Source: Sipunculus nudus (lineage: Eukaryota; Annelida; Sipuncula; Golfingiida; Sipunculidae). From it: a stretch of 64,000 nucleotides of DNA. The notes beneath the pieces are model-generated. The model was not told the origin of the DNA, ran no database searches, and worked only from the letters and a program-made list of their open reading frames with translations. The DNA is taken from contig CM049316.1 of assembly GCA_026874595.1 (NCBI GenBank), positions 50,162,695 to 50,226,694 of the forward strand, in the 5' to 3' direction. Made by a program: the position numbers and the translations under genes. Every line of letters starts with the position of its first letter. The first letter of the stretch is position 1. This document shows, piece after piece, positions 1 to 9,561 of this stretch.

Positions 1-497
1 TTACTCTTATTCTATTATCTTTACTATTACAGCTCCGTTTTATATCTATGAAATATGATATTACTATTATTTCGAAAATCTGAAAAATTCTGTTACTATA
101 TATCATATTATTATCCCATCTATGGTGTGCTAAATTTGTTGATACAAACAATTCAGGAACACTGAGTAAGAAGCATTGAAGCTGTCGTCATGTTCCTTGT
201 GTCATTCGTGAGAGGCATTTTTGTTTGATTTTAACCAAATACTGCATGGTTAATCTTCACACTGACCTTGAAGTACTTCCAATGAGCGACACTTAGAAAA
301 ATATGAGATCTGAAACATTTGTTCATCAATTCAGATCAATTCAGTGGAGCCTGTAAACTTTAATTCCAATTCAATTCCAATTCAATTCATTTTCACTTTT
401 TTCAATTCAATTCATTCAATTTTCCCTTCAATTCCAATTCAGTTCCAATTCAATTCAGAATTGACCCCAGGTCTGGCCTAGAATAAAGATTAAGAGA
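1..497. repeat. AT-rich non-coding start with imperfect AATTC-type simple repeat
   Basis: No open frame of interest is present. Bases 1-120 are TTACTATTA-rich and resemble the TTACTA tracts near 45.3, 45.9 and 50.4 kb. From about 345 to 460 the sequence is an imperfect simple repeat of TTCAATTC and CCAATTC words. Confidence 0.6.
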
Positions 498-716
498 GTG
501 CATTTTGATCGTCTTAGAAAATATCAGGGTGTAGGTGACACCAGCTGGTTCTCTCTCGAGGAAGTATTTTTCTCTAACACAGCTAGGGGTTCAGTTGAGC
601 CATCTGGAAATCAGTGTTCATCTGTTCAAAGTAAAGAACAGAATGCACCTGTTGACACACCTGTGCTACGGAGATCGAAAAGACAAACAAAACAGACTGT
701 TAAATTTCAGCATTAG
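498..716 (+). pseudogene. C-terminal tail of a retrotransposon Pol polyprotein (fragment)
   Basis: A 72-residue open frame ends in a basic stretch, TPVLRRSKRQTKQTVKF, followed directly by a stop. An RRSxRxxxxPxRF-like basic tail is common at the extreme C-terminus of Ty3/gypsy (and BEL) integrases, after the GPY/F module. No integrase core is recognisable upstream, where the sequence is AT-rich simple repeat, so this is a truncated relic. A purine tract and a TG...CA segment of LTR size lie about 270 bp downstream on the same strand, which fits the 3' end of an element. The call rests on the basic tail and this context; no catalytic motif is present. Confidence 0.45.
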
Positions 717-983
717 AACATACAATATAATTACAGTTACGCAGTAGCTTCATACATATATATCATTCAACTTTTAAACTACTGTATACCTCTAACCGGA
801 ACGAGCGGGCAGTGATGTGAACAAGGCTAATTATATCTCCACATTTATTTTTTCATTATGCTATTATGTATTCCACATGATATTTTGATATTTATTTATG
901 TCACTTTGGTTTTTCTGGTAATAATTTAGTTTGTATTTTTATGTAGTAGTGTCTCGGACGGACAAATCTTAAGGAAATGGCAG

Positions 984-1323
984 TGTAATGTAGTGTTATT
1001 GTCTGTAGTAAAAGTAGTCCGCGTACATGTATTGTAATCAGGCTGTAAAGAAGGATGCCTGGTTTGGTGACCGGCAGCCTGTTGGGTCAGCTGGTACCCA
1101 GCAGAAAGCAAGCCAGTGACACATGGCCCAAGGGCAGCTTGTCAAGTGTCTGGCTGGGGACTGGTTATCGGGTAGGGTATGTCTAGATAGGATTTCAGTC
1201 AGTCAGTGTGTACGTGTACAACTAGCAACATTAAAAACTACTGCAACACAACATCTCATCTGTTTGTATTCCTGGCTGTTTGTGGAATACTGAGTGATAT
1301 TTCTCTGCAAAGGAACTGTAACA
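984..1323 (+). mobile_element. Probable 3' LTR of a Ty3/gypsy-like element
   Basis: The segment opens with TGTAATG and closes with CTGTAACA, the TG...CA ends expected of an LTR. It is directly preceded by a purine-rich tract, AAGGAAATGGCAG (971-983), which closely parallels the polypurine tract of the intact element at 4.7-8.5 kb. Size (340 bp) is also like that element's 334-bp LTR. No second copy is present in the window, so the 5' part of the element is lost or this LTR belongs to a truncated copy. Boundaries are inferred from motif rules only. Confidence 0.45.
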
Positions 1324-2082
1324 CTATCTTAATCAAGGTTTACAAATGATTTACTAAAAACATAACATTCTTGATTCATTATCAATTTTTCCTTCTCCTT
1401 TACCCTCTGTCTGTCTGTCTGTCTCTCTGTCTCTTAATCAATCAATCATGCTTACTTGGATCTGCTCAATTAGCAAAAGCAGCGAATACACCGTGCAATT
1501 CAGGTCATATTGTTATTGCAGGACTTATCTCATATATAAATGGTCTTACAAAGACCGTAGAGGGCCTTTGATCCCGAGTAAATCAGTAATAAATTTGTAG
1601 AATAAGTCAGGTTTTATAGTGTTAACAAATAAAAATACGTTCGATCATGTTTTTTCCACGTTATATTTTTCATTTGAGGAAACACATTAACATATATATG
1701 TGCAAAAAAAAAAAAACCCTCGAAATAACAAACATACGTGTTAAATTCTAAAATAGTTTAATGTGTATTTTCCTAGCTTTTTTGCCAGGGCTTAAGTACA
1801 CAGATCTGTTAAATCTATACACAAGCAATTAAAATTCGACTTTCTTTTTACTAAGAGTAACCACTTGAGTGCACCTGAAGCGCACTTGAAGCGCAGCTAA
1901 TGGCGGAGCCAAGATGCCTGTCTCGTGTTTTTTAACTGGCATTTGGTTGGCTGCCAGACTACGATCCACCACCTAGTGTCTAAAAGTATCACAAACGGTC
2001 AAACCAGGCAGCGGAAAATCAGTAGCTTCTCCAGAAGCGCAAGATTTCCGCTGCCTCGGGAGCGTAGATGACACCCCGCTCT
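1324..2082. other. Non-coding spacer with a CTGT microsatellite and a hairpin
   Basis: A (CTGT)n-type tract lies near 1408-1430. Around 2017-2057 the words GGCAGCGGAAAAT and ATTTCCGCTGCC form an inverted repeat with a loop of about 20 bases. No gene is recognised. Confidence 0.5.
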
Positions 2083-2130
2083 ATTCATGGCTAAGGGCCA
2101 AAATCGAGCGGGCTACCAGTCTAACTTGGT
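2083..2130. repeat. Fragment of the MITE terminal repeat seen at 31.6-33.1 kb
   Basis: GCTCTATTCATGGCTAAGGG followed by GAGCGGGCTACCAGTCT matches the terminal sequence at 33050-33088 (GGCTAAGGGCCATCATAGAG then GGTACCAGTCT). It suggests a further degraded copy of the same family here. Confidence 0.45.
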
Positions 2131-2353
2131 CCCAGGGACACTCGTCCCCAGGGACAGTCGGCCACAGAGACACTCGGCCACTTGTAAGACATCAGGCCTG
2201 CCACCCCTCTTATCTATATTTGGATTGACCAATTAATAGGCCACCCTACTGTAGACTTGTCCAGAGCCAGGTCCAAAGATTTGCCACTCTTCTGCTTGTC
2301 CATGAATGATCCAGACGTGGGACACTAGGCCCACGCCCAGTGGTGTAGCTGGC

Positions 2354-2397
2354 GGGGGGGGGGGGGGGGGGGGATCTGAGATGCAAAAAAAAAAAAA
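2354..2397. repeat. Poly-G run next to a poly-A run
   Basis: Twenty consecutive G (2354-2373) are followed 11 bases later by 13 A (2385-2397). They sit just beyond the point where the gag fragment loses homology and are translated into meaningless proline and phenylalanine runs on the minus strand. Confidence 0.9.
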
Positions 2398-2419
2398 GGC
2401 AACAAAAGACAACAAAAGG

Positions 2420-3466
2420 CGTTATCATGCGTTCCATGATATGTCCCATCTCTCCACAGTTAAAACACTTGATCTTTTTCATAGGCGAGGAAGGTTGTAC
2501 GGTACCTTGACCTTGACCCACGACAGTCTGATTCTGCAGCAGTTTTGACAGTGTAGTGGTCAAGCTTTTCACTGTTTCACATAGTTGTTGTAGATTTGCG
2601 TTTGGGTCAGGTGAGACAGTCTCTTTCTTGACAGGATTCGGTTTAGAAAGTAATCCATCATTCACAGTTCTAATGGCCCCTCTCTGGCGATTATCTTGTT
2701 TAAGTTGTTTGTAATTATAAAACTCTTGTAGTTTGTCCACTGCCTCATCAATACACCTTGGTCTTTGCAGGTATCGTACCTGATAGCATGCATCAGGGCC
2801 ATCGATTTCGTCAAAAAATTGTTTCAGGAGCATATCATCCCTTACCTCAGCAGACAGTCCACGGGGATAAGCTCTCTGAACTAAGCTCTTGAGGGCAGCA
2901 GCGTATTCTCTGGGCGTCTCATGCATCTTTAAGCGTCTGGTATAAAACAAATTTTGACTGATTTCACGTGTAGTGTGTACAGTGAATCTTAAACTCAGTT
3001 CATGAGTCAGTGCTTTGTAATCAGAAAGGACAGCTGGCTCTAATTCAAAGGCAAAATCTGCTGCACCCCCTTTCAGGGACACCAGTAGATAGTGTAACAT
3101 CTCCGTTTGAGACCAGGCGAGGTTAAGGGCGATTGCCTCGAACTGTTTTATAAATGTGCCCCATCTCCTAGATCCATTGAATGTTGGTATATTGAATGGA
3201 TAAGGGGAACTTGAAACAAGTGCCATGTACCGTTGGTAATCAGGATAAGTTCTAGCACGAGCACCATCACCTCTATCAAGTCCAGGCGGTTGATCACGGT
3301 TTCTTCCACCACGCCTTTCTCAAGGAAAGTTCATAGTGCTGAGAGGAGGCAAAGTCATTTCCTGAACCCTTGCTTCAGGAGAATCTGGACAGTTATCTAT
3401 TAAGTCCTCTGCTTGCTGATGCTTGGTTCTGCCTCGGGTTTGTACACCTTGTCCTGGTTCAGCCAT
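2420..3466 (-). pseudogene. Retrotransposon gag (broken, truncated)
   Basis: Read on the minus strand, a gag-like protein can be followed from an ATG at 3464-3466 to about 2420. An in-frame TGA at 3320-3322 interrupts it; an internal ATG at 3226 reopens a 326-residue frame. The middle resembles the Retrotrans_gag domain (…FYTRRLKMHETPREYAAALK…, …DDMLLKQFFDEIDG…). It ends in a CCHC zinc knuckle of which CFNCGEMGH is present; the last cysteine is lost because the sequence switches to unrelated A/G-rich DNA. Gag forms the capsid-like particle and the knuckle binds the element's RNA. No protease, RT or integrase follows. The element therefore ends abruptly inside gag's C-terminus, by 3' truncation or later insertion. 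Confidence 0.8.
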
Positions 3467-4287
3467 AATGAGTAATCCACAAATCTCACGTTATAACTTG
3501 TATGTTAAAACACCTGTTTTAACTGGTTAAAAGTTACTCAGGCAGTTAAGTCAAGTGATATTCGACAGTTTTCTCTTCAGTAACAGCTACACGGTTTTTA
3601 TCTTCTTTCACGGCAGAGTGCGGATGACTTTCACGACTGTAAGCCAGTGTCGCGGGCCCGGCCCGCCGGTTTTACTCGGCAGACCAGGACATTCTGCTGC
3701 CATAACCATGTACTATTAATCTATGTTCTTTCGGTTTGTCAGGATGGCCTAATAAAGGTTAACCCAAAGGAAATATTATTTCCTATGGTATATTGGTATT
3801 TTAGGGGATGAATTATAGAATGCTGGGCTTAAATACCTATTATTAAAGTTGGGAATTATTTAATCGCTCTCACATACATGCCCACATATATACTGGTGTT
3901 CGCACAATAATAAAAAAGTCCAAAGTAAGTTTGTATACTGTTAGAAAAACTATATACCCATTCTCCTAAAAGGAAGATCCAGCAAATTGCTGGAAAATGC
4001 TTATTCATATTTACATTTAATGTTATCCAGGTTACCAATAGTTACAGGGGCACTAAAATACTCTAAATAAATAACAGTCAGCTGACTAATGGATAATTAA
4101 AACCTGTTTGTAATGAATTTACTAGCCCACTAATCACTCAGTTTTCTTCCGAGTACAACTATGCACATATATAGCAGTGTACAGTGACATTACAGTAATA
4201 AAGTATTCATTTTTATGTGCACTACCAACATGGCTATTTAGTCTGATATCCCATCAGTACCTCAATTCCAATTTATAATATTAATAG
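3467..4287. other. Non-coding stretch upstream of the gag fragment
   Basis: About 250 bp directly upstream of the gag start (3467-3720) may be leader of the same element and contains a GC-rich patch (GGGCCCGGCCCGCCGG). I found no convincing PBS or LTR. The remainder is AT-rich with no recognised gene. Confidence 0.4.
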
Positions 4288-4299
4288 TCAACAGCTTAT

Positions 4300-4632
4300 A
4301 CTTTTAGGGCTAATTCCCCGACCCACACCTTGTAGCACAACTTTCCTGGTCACAGATGGCACAACTACTTTACTGGCCACAACTAACTTTCTGGTCACAG
4401 GTGGCACAACTACTTTACTGGCCACAATTACTTTTCTGGTCACAGGTGGCATGACTGGTGGCACAACTACTTTACTGGCCACAATAACTTTCCGGGTCAC
4501 AGGCTGTGGCACACTTCGGGTCACAAGCCGTGGCACAACCTGGGTCACAGGCTGTGGCACAACCTTCCGGGTCACAGACTGTGACCCAGCATCCCGGGTC
4601 ACAGGCTGTGGCCCAACTCTCTGGGTCACAGG
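4300..4632. repeat. GGTCACA minisatellite, open on both strands
   Basis: Two related repeat types adjoin. The first has units of roughly 50 bp built on CTGGTCACAGGTGGCACAAC and TACTTTACTGGCCACAA. The second has ~30-bp units built on CGGGTCACAGGCTGTGGC. Because unit lengths are mostly multiples of three, the minus strand stays open for 116 codons (4288-4638; VTRKVVV and QPVTR repeats), and the plus strand is open for 71 codons. This looks like a by-product of repeat periodicity; there is no domain or start context supporting a protein. Confidence 0.8.
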
Positions 4633-4711
4633 GGCCATATCTAGGATATTAATTAGATTTTTGTAATATGTAAACTACATTAGTTAAATGACCAAAGCCC
4701 TTTCAGAATAT

Positions 4712-5045
4712 TGTAACGTGCAACCGAGTTCACAAACAGAAGAAAAGCACTGCTGGTTTTCTACTAGGTCTTTACTGGTCAAAAATCAAAGATACACTGC
4801 CGGGTGAGGACCCCACCCCTGCATACATGGATATATCACACATACACGCCCCCTAATCTATCATGTCAGCAACAGGCCTGTTATCCTCTGGGTGACCCCT
4901 ATGAGCCTGGGGCACCAGTACAAACAAGCTGGTCACTGTCACCTCACAGCAGGGGTTCCCAGCTGCCTACGGTAATCAATTAAGACCACTCAATTATCTA
5001 CTGGTATACAGATTCCTAACTGCTATAAGATATAAAATCATTACA
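4712..5045 (-). repeat. 3' LTR of the gypsy element
   Basis: 334 bp, bounded by TGTAACG and ATTACA on the plus strand. It matches 8204-8537 over its full length except for CCGAG/CCTAG, ACACTG/ACATTG and CTACGG/CTGCGG. Confidence 0.95.
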
Positions 5046-5060
5046 CTGCTCCCCCCTTAA
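5046..5060 (-). promoter_or_regulatory. Polypurine tract (plus-strand primer site)
   Basis: On the minus strand AAGGGGGGAGCAG abuts the TGTAATG start of the 3' LTR. A purine tract in this position primes second-strand DNA synthesis in LTR retroelements. Confidence 0.85.
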
Positions 5061-5402
5061 AAGAAAGAATGCGTCCTCGCATTCAAAGAAATGAAATTAT
5101 AATTGAGATATAACAATGATATAACAGAGATTTGAATGAATATAAACTTAGGTACTTACAGTCACATTCAAAGTTAATTGAGGGGAATTTACTAAACAAC
5201 ATTGCTGTGAACTCCAAGAGGTGACCACTGTAGTCTTACTAATATTTTACTCTTACAAAGTTGAACACTTGGAAAATAAACATGACAAGTGGTTCTTGTA
5301 ATATAACCATCCGCCTGAAACTAGAATAACAACATAAAAAAATAATAATACAAGTAAATATTACGCTGATTACAATCTCAGTAAAACTGCGTAATAATAA
5401 AT
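5061..5402. other. Untranslated region between pol and the polypurine tract
   Basis: AT-rich, without an open frame of note. There is no envelope-like ORF, as is usual for simple Ty3/gypsy elements. Confidence 0.6.
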
Positions 5403-6075
5403 TCAATTTTTTGCATCAGTCTGGAACCAATCGGGTTTGTTTTCACCTTGATATGGCTTTAGCCTGTCAACATGGACCACTTTAGGAGTGGCCTTTTTGA
5501 TTTTTCTTAATTCTGTACACCACATCACTGAGTCTATTTATAATGACATAAGGTCCTTCCCATAAAAACTGTAGTTTTGGCGTGAGTCCTTTCTTGCGCT
5601 GAGGGTTATACAGCCACACAGCATCACCTGTTTTGTAACACACAGACGCCGCACGATGATCATAATTCTTTTTCTGTTTGTCCGACATGGATTTAATATT
5701 TTGCCGCGCAAATTCATGTATTTTTGACATTCCCTGTTGTAGTGAGTACACATTCTCCGACACATCATTCACAGTTGGTTCTACAGGACTGCCCATTACC
5801 ACATCAATGGGAAGTTTCGGATTTCTGCCCAGCATTAGCTGGCATGGTGTATGACCAGTGGTTTCATGAACAGAAGAACGGTAGGCCATCATAAGCAAAG
5901 ATAAGTGATCATCCCAGTCCCTTTGATTTTGATTTACATATTTTGATAGCATGTCTTCTAAAGTTCTATTAAACCGTTCCACCATGCCATCAGATTGTGG
6001 GTGAAGGGCTGTGGTACGCGTCTTGTCAATATCAAGAAGCTGACACATCTCCTTAAACAATTTGGCTTCAAAATT
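5403..6075 (-). pseudogene. Integrase C-terminal half (pol, after the nonsense codon)
   Basis: The frame continues pol directly after the TGA at 6076-6078; the open part 5482-6060 is 192 residues. It holds the catalytic glutamate of the D,D-35-E triad in HPQSDGMVERFNRTLEDML, then the GPY/F-type C-terminal module (…FLWEGPYVI…). The open frame stops at 5482, but homology resumes one frame over in the A-rich stretch near 5500 (…PKVVHVDRLKPY…) and ends at a TGA at 5403-5405, so a one-base indel has occurred. Integrase joins element cDNA to host DNA. With both breaks this copy cannot make a full integrase. Confidence 0.9.
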
Positions 6076-7194
6076 TCAACCTTGATCGGAATGTAGCTGT
6101 GATGGCAATCCAAACCTCGAAAAGTACTGCTTAACCAACACATCAGCGACTGTTGAAGCTTCTTGATTTTTTAAAGGAAATGCTTCAGTCCACTTTGTAA
6201 AATAATCAGATACCACAAGGATAAAGCTATTTCCTTGTGCACTTTCAGGGAGGGGTCCTAGGATATCAATGGCGGTTCTTTCCATGGGAGCACCCACATT
6301 ATATGTCTGCATTGGTGCCTTGCCTGACCGAGTTGCTTTCTTCCTTTTAGCACAAGTCTCACATTGCCTACACCACTTTTCCACATCTGTTCGCAGACCA
6401 ACCCAGTGGTATCTGTCTCTGATCTTAGCTAATGTTTTATTAACCCCCAGATGACCACCAGTGATTGAATTATGAAGCTGCTTTAAAACAGTAGGCCTTA
6501 AATCTATTGGGACCACTAATTTGTATGTGAAGCTCTCACCAGACACAGACTCCCACTGCCGATATAATACACCATCCCTTATCACAAGCAGCTCCCACTG
6601 GGACCAGTATGACTTTAACTTAGGGCCGGCTGAGGACACCTCTGACCATGCTGGCCTCTCTGTGTTAGCCTCCTTCCAGGCAATCACTTTACACAGCTCA
6701 CGGTCATTTAACTGGGCATCTCGTAGCTCTATGTTTGTCCATGTCTGGACCCACGGTTCATCATGACAGTGATCCCTGTTCTGGCTTCTTGTTAAGGCAG
6801 CACATTTATTTTCTCTATTATCACTGATCTTACATGTTGTAACTAATTGGCTGAAGGAGCTTTTCATGCATAGCCAGGTCAGTATGAAAAACTGTAGAAT
6901 ATTTGTGAATATTGCATACTTGCAAGTTGATGATGTAGGCTTTTGAACAACCCTTGCTTGTCGCACTAGCTCACCATTTCCTTTTTCTTCTTCAATGTTG
7001 CCACTGATAAGTAGCCCATCACCTATAGAGTCCAAGGTACTGGTTTTAGCATGGGGTGCCGTAGGCCTAAATTCGGGCAATACAGAATTTATTGCCTCCT
7101 GTCCTGCCAAGTTTCGGCCTGTGAACTTGACATTTGGTCGTTTCCCTGCTGCACTTGTCTGATATCTGTTCTCTGTCTTTGGATATGGGGACAA
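6076..7194 (-). pseudogene. Pol fragment: frameshift entry, deleted PR/RT, integrase N-terminus and core
   Basis: A 372-codon frame lies -1 relative to gag and overlaps it by 106 bp. Residues after the frameshift site (about 17-90) resemble no protease: no D(T/S)G motif is seen. RT and RNase H blocks are absent. Residues ~90-125 are hydrophobic and look like filler across a deletion. From ~140 the usual RNase H-integrase linker appears. The integrase zinc domain has H241, H248, C275 and C278, and the core has two of its three acidic residues, D310 (ERTAIDILGPLP) and D370 (LHSDQG). Two codons later a TGA (6076-6078) stops translation where the family has a residue between G and NF. Natural start is by frameshift from gag, so the ATG at 7194 is not the biological start. 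Confidence 0.92.
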
Positions 7195-8168
7195 TTACGA
7201 CGAATGTGGCCAACTACACCACATTCCCAACAGGCGACATTCCTATTTGGACTGTCTCTGATTCTCATATTTCTCAGTTCTTCTTGTAGTACTTGCCTTA
7301 TGGTGTCTTTAAGATGTGGGGTGTGTGCTGTACTTACTTGAGGATGTGCTGCCCTTATTTGTCTCCCACCTTGACTTGCTGCTTGCTGGAAAGCCTCCAA
7401 CTCCATTGCGATTTTTAAAGTTTCCTCAAATGAAGTGGGGCGAGATTGTTTAATTTTCCAGCGTGTATCCCTGTCAGGTATGGCATCCACAAAATGGTCA
7501 CATGCCAGCGTGTCCCGAAGTTTCGTCGTAGCATCTGGGTAAGCCATCCTTGTTAGTCTTTTGATATTTTGTGCCAGCTCCTGTAGGCTTTCGTCCTGTC
7601 TCCTGACAAGAGTTTTCAACTGCGCACGGAAGAGTTCAGCCTGCTGATCTACTCCATACCTTGAACGCATGGCTGTCACAAGGCAATCATAATTACGCTG
7701 TCCAGGCTGATCTAAGTCTGCTAAAACTCCACGAGCTGGACCTGCTAGGCTTGCAGCTAAATGCATAGCTTTTTCTTCTGTTTTCCAGGCATTTAAGTCT
7801 GATATGATACCAAACTGTGTTTCGTAGTCCTCCCATGGGCTACTCCCATCATAAAGGGGTGGTCTTACTGTTGTTTTAACCATAGGTGTTGTCCGAACTA
7901 CAACAGGATGTTTTGTATCAGTATCGTCCAGACCTTCTGATTTACTACCACCTTGTTGTTTTTCTAGGTGTAGGAGTGCATCATGTTTCTCCGACATCTT
8001 CCTGGCTACATGATCTACTTTCAGCCACATGTTTTCCAGTTGTTCCCCCACCTTATTACAGAGTCTTTCTTCCAGTCTATCAAACCAGTCCCCTGACACT
8101 TGGGGCGATGGTTTCACTTCATTTGTGTCAACAGTCTGCTTAAACACAACTTCTTCATCACTAGACAT
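7089..8168 (-). CDS. Gag protein of the gypsy element
   Basis: 359 residues, intact. Residues ~100-240 form a Retrotrans_gag-type domain (YDGSSPWEDYETQFG, LRDTLACDHFVDAI). A CCHC zinc knuckle lies near the C-terminus: C313, C316, H321 and C326 (CWECGVVGHIRRNC). Gag packages element RNA into virus-like particles in the cytoplasm. The ATG at 8166-8168 is 17 bases past the PBS and is the first ATG after the LTR, which supports this start. The stop lies inside the pol overlap. A GGGAAAC heptamer at 7140-7146 in the gag frame would send some ribosomes into pol. Because this frame is intact in an element with near-identical LTRs, the copy could still supply particles. Confidence 0.93.
   Translation of the reverse strand: MSSDEEVVFKQTVDTNEVKPSPQVSGDWFDRLEERLCNKVGEQLENMWLKVDHVARKMSEKHDALLHLEKQQGGSKSEGLDDTDTKHPVVVRTTPMVKTTVRPPLYDGSSPWEDYETQFGIISDLNAWKTEEKAMHLAASLAGPARGVLADLDQPGQRNYDCLVTAMRSRYGVDQQAELFRAQLKTLVRRQDESLQELAQNIKRLTRMAYPDATTKLRDTLACDHFVDAIPDRDTRWKIKQSRPTSFEETLKIAMELEAFQQAASQGGRQIRAAHPQVSTAHTPHLKDTIRQVLQEELRNMRIRDSPNRNVACWECGVVGHIRRNCPHIQRQRTDIRQVQQGNDQMSSSQAETWQDRRQ
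7140..7146 (-). promoter_or_regulatory. -1 ribosomal frameshift slippery heptamer GGGAAAC
   Basis: On the minus strand the gag frame reads CAG CAG GGA AAC GAC. The heptamer G GGA AAC therefore sits in the exact X XXY YYZ register, and slipping back one base enters the pol frame (…GKRPNVKF…). It lies inside the 106-bp gag/pol overlap. A downstream stimulatory structure was not assessed. Confidence 0.8.
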
Positions 8169-8184
8169 GTTTTCTGGGTAATAT

Positions 8185-8202
8185 ATCCCACCGCTGCCAC
8201 CA
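8185..8202 (-). promoter_or_regulatory. Primer binding site complementary to tRNA-Leu
   Basis: One base inside the 5' LTR the minus strand reads TGGTGGCAGCGGTGGGAT. This is a perfect 18-base complement to the 3' end of animal tRNA-Leu of the AAG type as I recall it (…ATCCCACCGCTGCCA plus CCA). Confidence 0.85.
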
Positions 8203-8203
8203 A

Positions 8204-8537
8204 TGTAACGTGCAACCTAGTTCACAAACAGAAGAAAAGCACTGCTGGTTTTCTACTAGGTCTTTACTGGTCAAAAATCAAAGATACATTGCCGGGTGAG
8301 GACCCCACCCCTGCATACATGGATATATCACACATACACGCCCCCTAATCTATCATGTCAGCAACAGGCCTGTTATCCTCTGGGTGACCCCTATGAGCCT
8401 GGGGCACCAGTACAAACAAGCTGGTCACTGTCACCTCACAGCAGGGGTTCCCAGCTGCCTGCGGTAATCAATTAAGACCACTCAATTATCTACTGGTATA
8501 CAGATTCCTAACTGCTATAAGATATAAAATCATTACA
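8204..8537 (-). repeat. 5' LTR of the gypsy element
   Basis: 334-bp direct repeat of 4712-5045. It carries the promoter of the minus-strand element by position. Confidence 0.95.
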
Positions 8538-9561
8538 CTATCTATTCCCATTCATTTAATGCCAGAATAGTCAGGCTCAAGGTGTTACACCGGAGTGGTT
8601 TACGTCAGGAGCTGACGGGACCAAAGTCCTCTGCGCTGGGTGTCGCCTCCTTTTATAGGGTCAGGCCTGTGGCCAAAACTGGTCACATACCACGTGATCC
8701 TGTGGCCAAAAACGAGTAGTGATTAAAACTTGAAGAAAGCTATATATTTTACTATTAACTAGTGATAGCCTGTTATAAATAAGTATTTACTATTATAATT
8801 AAGAAATGTAACAACATTTAAGCATCAGTCGGGCCTTACTGAAGTTTAAATACCCCGCCCTGCACCCTGCGGTCAACAGCCAATCACATTACGCATGGCC
8901 GGGCAAGCCCGTATTACTACGTCGCAAATAGTTCCTAAATGTTGTCAAACAAACGCCGGTCAGCTGATCTTGCAACATGGTTTTCCCAGGGATTAAACGG
9001 CTATTTATTGTGCATGACACATATCATATTACCAAAAGAAATAATCTGTGAGGTCTATTTAATGCCTGATCTTTAAGGTAAGACCAAAAGAACAATGTTT
9101 TCCCGTGTTATTAAACTGAATCCCTCAATATCGCTCGAGCCGTGGAAAAACCATGTGCTTACATGAATTAATGCCGCCGATCCACACATTCCTATGTTAT
9201 ACTAATCGGACGTGGTTAAATAATGATAATGCAAGAGTTTATGACACTTTAGAATAATAATGATTATGTTTAGGATCCCTAATGATCACAATCATGAACC
9301 TTAAAACACGTACAAATTACCGTAAAAAGACGACAATGCCAATGCTGTCAGTGACAGTTCATTAACATTCGCCGTCACTGTCACTGTAAACATGTACTTG
9401 TGATTAACTGTGTTATCAGTACCATTAGTGATGACACGATTATCAATAGCTGTACCAACAAAGCAGCAAAAATGCTCGGATTAACACATATACTGTAACT
9501 AGTTACAGTTATACCAACGAACACCCTAAATATTATATTATTTATTATGTTAACACTAGGA
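8538..9561. other. Non-coding flank of the gypsy element
   Basis: No gene recognised. A TATA-like CCTTTTATAGGG sits at about 8651-8662 in GC-richer sequence (8570-8720) that could be an old LTR or host promoter; there is no ORF to pair it with. Confidence 0.4.

Larger units (their letters stand above)
4712..8537 (-). mobile_element. Ty3/gypsy LTR retrotransposon, RT-deleted, recently inserted
   Basis: A 3.8 kb element on the minus strand with the canonical order 5' LTR (8204-8537), tRNA-Leu PBS, gag, pol, polypurine tract and 3' LTR (4712-5045). The LTRs are 334 bp each with TGTAATG...CGTTACA ends and differ at three positions by eye (about 99% identical), implying recent insertion. Gag is intact, but pol runs from the frameshift overlap to an integrase without recognisable protease, reverse transcriptase or RNase H, so the copy is non-autonomous. 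A TGA and a single-base frameshift further break integrase. The flanks (…AATAT before, CTATC… after) do not show a clean target-site duplication; ATAT and CTAT agree at three of four bases. Confidence 0.93.

Noticed and set aside
4707-8542. Target-site duplication of the gypsy element
   Set aside because: AATAT and CTATC do not match; only three of four bases agree in ATAT and CTAT, so I do not call one.
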